Of a stretch of 64,000 nt of DNA, positions 60,545 to 64,000 are shown one piece after another. The DNA lies in contig NC_087062.1 of the NCBI RefSeq assembly GCF_963678635.1, positions 32,324,704 through 32,388,703 on the forward strand, read 5' to 3'. The notes beneath the pieces were generated by a model that searched no databases, was not told the DNA's origin, and saw only the letters and a list, made by a program, of their open reading frames with translations. Within the stretch, counting starts at the first letter, position 1, and every line of letters begins with the position of its first letter. The DNA is from Symsagittifera roscoffensis (lineage: Eukaryota; Xenacoelomorpha; Acoela; Convolutidae). The translations under genes were made by a program, and so were the position numbers.

Positions 60545-61673
60545 CTACTCTGCTTTTTCGGCTGCTGCTGCCAGCTTGATCGAGTGCTGTGCTGCTCTGT
60601 ACATCTTGCGACTGTACTGCACTCCAGATCCGTCAGCCTTCAGGATCCCGTCCTGTCTCATCTGGGGATACTCGTCTCTCTCCCACTTTGTGAAGCCCCA
60701 CTTGGAAGATATCAGTATCTTCTGTCGGCCAGGGAACTTGAACTTAGCGCGCCTCAGAGCCTCAATCGCTGACGGCTTCTGGTTGTCTTTCACTCGCATT
60801 GAAAGAATCGGTTGCCCAATCCTCACACGAGCAACAGTACCTTGCGGTTTTCCAAAAGCACCTAATAATCAAGCGAACTACGGATGAGAAAAGCAGTCCC
60901 TTGAGTAAGTTTGAGTCAGATTATTTTTGTGGAAATTTCACAAAAAAAAAACTACGTTCTCAAACGCATAAATAAATAACTCAGGCGCTCCGGTAGTGAT
61001 GGTGCCCAGCAATCATATGATTGCTGGTTCAAATCGCACGTGCGCTGCAATTTGTAAGGCGAGCTCTAGCAAGCAAGTCATAGCTTAAAGGGCGCTGAAT
61101 ATATGCGCTCATGTAAACCTAAATAGTTAACCTCCGGGTTAGGCCTCCGGGCTGATTGACTTAAAAATTATATATAAATTGCGTTCAAAAATAATAAGAC
61201 AACAATGAAATTTATTAAATGCTTCGCAGGCACCCTACGCTTGTCAAAAACGCAATTTCAGATCTCAGGCACAGACACTTTTCCTTTTAGTGTTAATTCA
61301 ACAGTTTTATGTTTACTGCTTTACCTCTCATTCCGGTTTGGAGTCGATCCGCCCCGGCACAGCTCAACATTTTGTTGATTCTGACTACGTGGAATGGGTG
61401 CACTCTCACTCGCATGTGGAACGCATCCTTTCCACAGTTCTTCACCATGTACTTGTTCGCACAGATTCTCGCCGCTTCCAGTGCTTCCCCCGACAGTTGC
61501 TCAAGCTCGTTTGAAATCAGGTGCACGCAACAGGGGAACTCGTCCACGCCAGCCCGTTTTCGTCCGATGTCGTAGATTCTGATCTTGGGATCAGGGACAC
61601 CTCGACAGAAGCGGGACTTGGGGTAGGGCTTGTTCTTACAGTAGCGGTAGCACCTCGCAGGTCTTCGCCCCAT
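60545..61673 (-). CDS. RPL10: 60S ribosomal protein L10 (uL16)
   Basis: Structural protein of the large ribosomal subunit near the peptidyl-transferase centre, needed for late 60S maturation and P-site function. It has two coding exons: 61673-61325 (116 codons plus one base) and 60861-60545. The intron (60862-61324) is phase 1 with GT...AG ends. The spliced product is 221 residues, against about 214 in human. It opens [20 protein letters not shown]. The P-site loop region ([20 protein letters not shown]) spans the splice junction intact, followed by [16 protein letters not shown] and [12 protein letters not shown]. The C-terminal 40 residues are unusual, ending in an Ala/Lys/Glu-rich tail ([10 protein letters not shown]). 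An acceptor-like TTTCAG nine bases before the ATG suggests a leader intron. The coding intron holds a SINE-like element. Confidence 0.97.
60983..61165 (+). mobile_element. tRNA-headed SINE-like element in the RPL10 intron
   Basis: GGTAGTGATGGTG (A-box-like) and GGTTCAAATCGCACG (B-box-like) about 30 bp apart form a tRNA-like head. The part corresponding to the anticodon arm is a perfect 22-bp palindrome with arms CCAGCAATCAT (61006-61027). A non-tRNA body follows to about 61165, with a repeated CCTCCGGG motif. It lies antisense to RPL10. Only one copy is seen in this window, so family status is inferred from the head. Confidence 0.5.
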
Positions 61674-61682
61674 GTCAGTTTT

Positions 61683-61690
61683 CTGAAATT
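61683..61690 (-). promoter_or_regulatory. Candidate 3' splice site before the RPL10 start codon
   Basis: AATTTCAG ends nine bases upstream of the ATG (61671-61673). If used, the promoter and first leader exon lie farther right, and the MITE at 61737-62020 would be in the leader intron. Confidence 0.45.
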
Positions 61691-61736
61691 AATCTGTTGA
61701 ATATACAAATGGCGACATAGTTACAATGCGTAAAAA

Positions 61737-62020
61737 TAGTAGTATTTTGCGCACCAGTAACGCTAGGGGGAGGGGTGATTTGGTGAGCAGTGCGCCTAAA
61801 TGAGTTGCTATGGTCGAAACTCCAATAGTTTGATGAGTCATACTATATATACAGGCAAAAATCGAACAATGTATGTGTTTTTAAACATAATTTTGGTGTC
61901 TATGGTCGAAAAATCAATATTTAAAGAGTTATGTTTTTCCTACTGCTCATTTCGGGCCCTGTTCAACCCCCCCCCCTCTCTCTCTCTCTCTCTTGCGTGG
62001 TGGTGCGCAAAATACTACTA
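61737..62020. mobile_element. 284-bp MITE with 20-bp perfect inverted ends
   Basis: TAGTAGTATTTTGCGCACCA at 61737-61756 and its exact reverse complement at 62001-62020. Looser inverted similarity continues inward (GGGGG and TGAGCAGT on both sides). No coding capacity. A C-run followed by a TC microsatellite (about 61967-61993) lies at the right inner flank. The outermost TA of both repeats could be a TA target duplication, as in Tc1/mariner-type MITEs. It sits 64 bp upstream of the RPL10 ATG. Confidence 0.75.
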
Positions 62021-62118
62021 CTAATACTACTAGTAAATGTATCATGAATCTAACAGAAACGTACAAACCTATGTTTCTGATTTCTTGCCAAGTTTTATCT
62101 AACTTATTACCCCTGATT

Positions 62119-62124
62119 TTTATT
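62119..62124 (-). promoter_or_regulatory. Candidate poly(A) signal of the SENP-like gene
   Basis: AATAAA on the minus strand about 270 nt downstream of the SENP-like stop codon. It was chosen by position only. Confidence 0.35.
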
Positions 62125-62393
62125 CGAACAATTATTTACAAGGCAACTAAACTTAATTCCTTACGTTTATGGTCACTTTCTGTTCAAAATTTTTTTTAGC
62201 AATGAACATCGTAATCTTTAGAAGTGCACTTACATACACTATACACCGCCGCTGCTCTAAATAACTATCAACCAAAACCTTAAAATTTGGGAGTAATTTA
62301 AGCAGTTCAGTTCAGAACAATAATGAAGCAATATCAGAAAACGCTATCTGCAATTTTTACAAACGATACAATCGAATCCAATCAATCTACACC

Positions 62394-63952
62394 TCACGTT
62401 GAGGACACAACTTTTTTAAAGGAATACTGTTCAAAGTTTGAAACTGTTTTCTGGTCGTGCAACGATGCGATCAATGTCTTTAACTCGTTCCTCATATTAG
62501 ACGTCTCCGAAGTTTCGAACCACTTCTCCCACTCTATTTTCTTGTCTGGCTCTTTCGGATTATTTTCGATCGTCACAAAATCCTGGAGGAACTTTTCCAG
62601 GTATTTGAACAAATAGATTCCACAATCGAAAGAATTCGTCTGTTGAGGCACTGAGGGTTGCATATGAGCAAACGCTGTACGCGAAAAAGACTGAACTAAC
62701 TGGGATTTATCTAGAAGTTCGACCTCTAGGTAGTCTCGCATTTGTTTGAACAGGTTGTTCTTGTTGCCAGTGATTAGAGAATTCAGCACCAGAATGAGCG
62801 GCTCGCGCTCCCGTGCAATCTTGCTGGCGTTGATCCAGTTGCCAACTGTCTGCGACTTTTGACTGGCCATCAAGGCTGAAAAGCAAAAAATGTAAATGTA
62901 TCTAAGCAAAAACAAAGGAAATAGAACATTAAAATACCATATGATGAAATGTATTTTTTTTTCATGCCATGGCAGTGGCATAAGCAGATTTTTTGTAGGG
63001 CGTCTTTGGCTCTTATAGGGCGTCAAAAATATGGTAATCAGAATTTAGATAGCGGATGCCGATACTGTATTTTTAATCAAACAGAATTTATGGACAGATT
63101 TAATGTTTTATATCTTCAAAGTGTCTTACCGTTATGCGCACTCGCATTTATTGCTTGCTTTGGGAAGCAAATTAGCACCAGAAACCAATGCCACTCCTCG
63201 TTCACAGGAATGATGATGAAATCCTTCTCGAACAAGTTCACATTCTTGGTCCATTTCTTCACCCGTTCGTGTCGTTTCACCTTCACTGCAACAGCCCCCC
63301 CTTTACCCGAAGCTACTTCGCTCGCCGTGGGCTTTGGGGGATTCTTGACTTGGGTGTAGGTCTTGTAGAAGAAGGAGTTGAACAAGTACACTCTGTTCCT
63401 CTGTTCGGGCTCCGTGAGGTACCGATCGAGGAGCCAGTTACAGTAAAAATCAATTATCGTATCATTTAGAAACTCGTCTGGATTTAAACAGCGCACATCC
63501 GCGCTTGTAATCGGAATAATCGTTTTATCTCGAGTGTATGTGTACAATGTAACAGTGTTACCGTTCCGAGCAGCATTGCCTGAGTTATTGAATGCTTTCA
63601 CGAGAGCTGAATTCGCTGCTGATGAAGCACCTATTCCGCTGGAACAGCGCGCCAATTTCGTTTTGTCAGTTTCCCATTCCTTGTAAAAATTGAACACTGC
63701 CGCTCGATCGTCTCTTATAAATGATATTGTATTTCTAATAAAATTAAGATACTCAAAAAGTAATTTCAACCTCTGAACTAATTCCAATCTAAGAGGTGAT
63801 TTCAAAATCAGGAGCAAGTATTGGCCACTAGTCGACTCTTTGGATGCCACATTCTGCTGCGCTTGATCGAGAGAGGCTACAGTTTGTTGGTTGGCCGGCA
63901 AAGGATTTGACGATAGATGTATTAGAAGACCGTTAAAAGCTGAAGATAACAT
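62394..63952 (-). CDS. SENP6/7-type Ulp1 SUMO protease, catalytic domain, partial gene
   Basis: Cysteine protease of clan CE that removes SUMO, with SENP6/7 forms preferring poly-SUMO chains. Exons are 63130 and upward (open at least to 63952) and 62875-62394, joined by a 254-bp phase-1 intron (donor GTAAGA, acceptor TTTTGCTTTTCAG). Counting from Met at 63952, family landmarks are CLNPDEFLNDTIIDFY near residue 170, FNSFFYKTY, KRHERVKKWTKNVNLF, catalytic His255 in EEWHWFLVLICFP, the glutamine in VPQQTNSFDCGIY and catalytic Cys359. The position normally held by catalytic Asp (xxMDSL in relatives) is Asn306 (LVLNSL). An acceptor-like TTATCTTCAG at 63940-63949 suggests the visible 5' end is an exon boundary and the true start lies beyond the window. 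The C-terminus is complete (TGA at 62394-62396). Confidence 0.9.
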
Positions 63953-64000
63953 ATAATGTGCGCCTTGAATTGAATTGAAACTTATGCGTCTCGGAACTTC

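Noticed and set aside
61293-61324. Continuation of the RPL10 first coding exon as AVNIKLLN
   Set aside because: These residues lie after the GT donor and are not in L10; splicing to 60861 restores the conserved GAFGKPQG.
62876-63026. Upstream extension of the second SENP exon (hydrophobic peptide before ALMASQ)
   Set aside because: It is intron read-through; a clear TTTTGCTTTTCAG acceptor and phase match with the donor at 63129 define the exon start.

Overview
This is an AT-rich, intron-bearing animal genome fragment, most likely from an invertebrate. Two nuclear genes at the right end support this: a clear 60S ribosomal protein L10 (uL16) gene and a SENP6/7-type Ulp1 SUMO protease, both on the minus strand, with GT/AG introns and AATAAA-type poly(A) signals. 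I cannot place the species. Most of the other roughly 58 kb is non-coding and repeat-derived. Nearly all short open frames there are chance frames or fragments of mobile elements. There are no CRISPR arrays, rRNA genes or bacterial-type operons.

Layout. 1-3.7 kb: non-coding, with an 815-bp element bounded by CCCGGG inverted ends. 3.8-5.9 kb: a decayed Ty3/gypsy pol (reverse transcriptase, connection, RNase H) broken by stops, frameshifts and a 25-G tract. 6.3-6.9, 24.3-24.9, 29.4-29.9 and (inverted, truncated) 59.4-59.75 kb: four copies of one interspersed family with the end structure of HINE/DINE-1 (non-autonomous Helentron) elements. 8-9 kb: a tRNA-headed SINE and coding-like debris. 9.75-9.95 kb: a 200-N assembly gap. 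9.95-15.3 kb: two direct copies of a unit of about 2.86 kb carrying a SINE and a GTCGCGAAAGTCTGG minisatellite. 15.4-16.57 kb: a fold-back element made largely of ATCGATTTAAAT units, inserted in that minisatellite. 16.6-16.9 kb: an inverted piece of the 2.86-kb unit. 18.6-23.6 kb: strongly diverged repeats. 25.3-25.7 kb: a perfect 203-bp tandem duplication.

32-58 kb is one large satellite landscape. A unit of about 7 kb is tandemly duplicated (32319-41184 and 41183-48144), and it is itself built from a family with a period of about 160-175 bp and a family of about 80-bp monomers. A tRNA-Leu-derived SINE occupies the same place in both copies, so it predates the duplication. A 1858-bp hAT transposon with a perfect 8-bp target duplication sits only in copy 1. 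Copy 2 keeps the matching empty site, so the hAT came after the duplication. The 80-bp satellite reappears in opposite orientation at 55.2-57.9 kb.

58.3-64 kb is the gene-bearing end: an unrecognised terminal exon with a poly(A) signal, RPL10 with a SINE in its intron, a 284-bp MITE next to the RPL10 start, and the SENP-like protease. The aspartate expected in the protease's catalytic triad reads as asparagine in this sequence.
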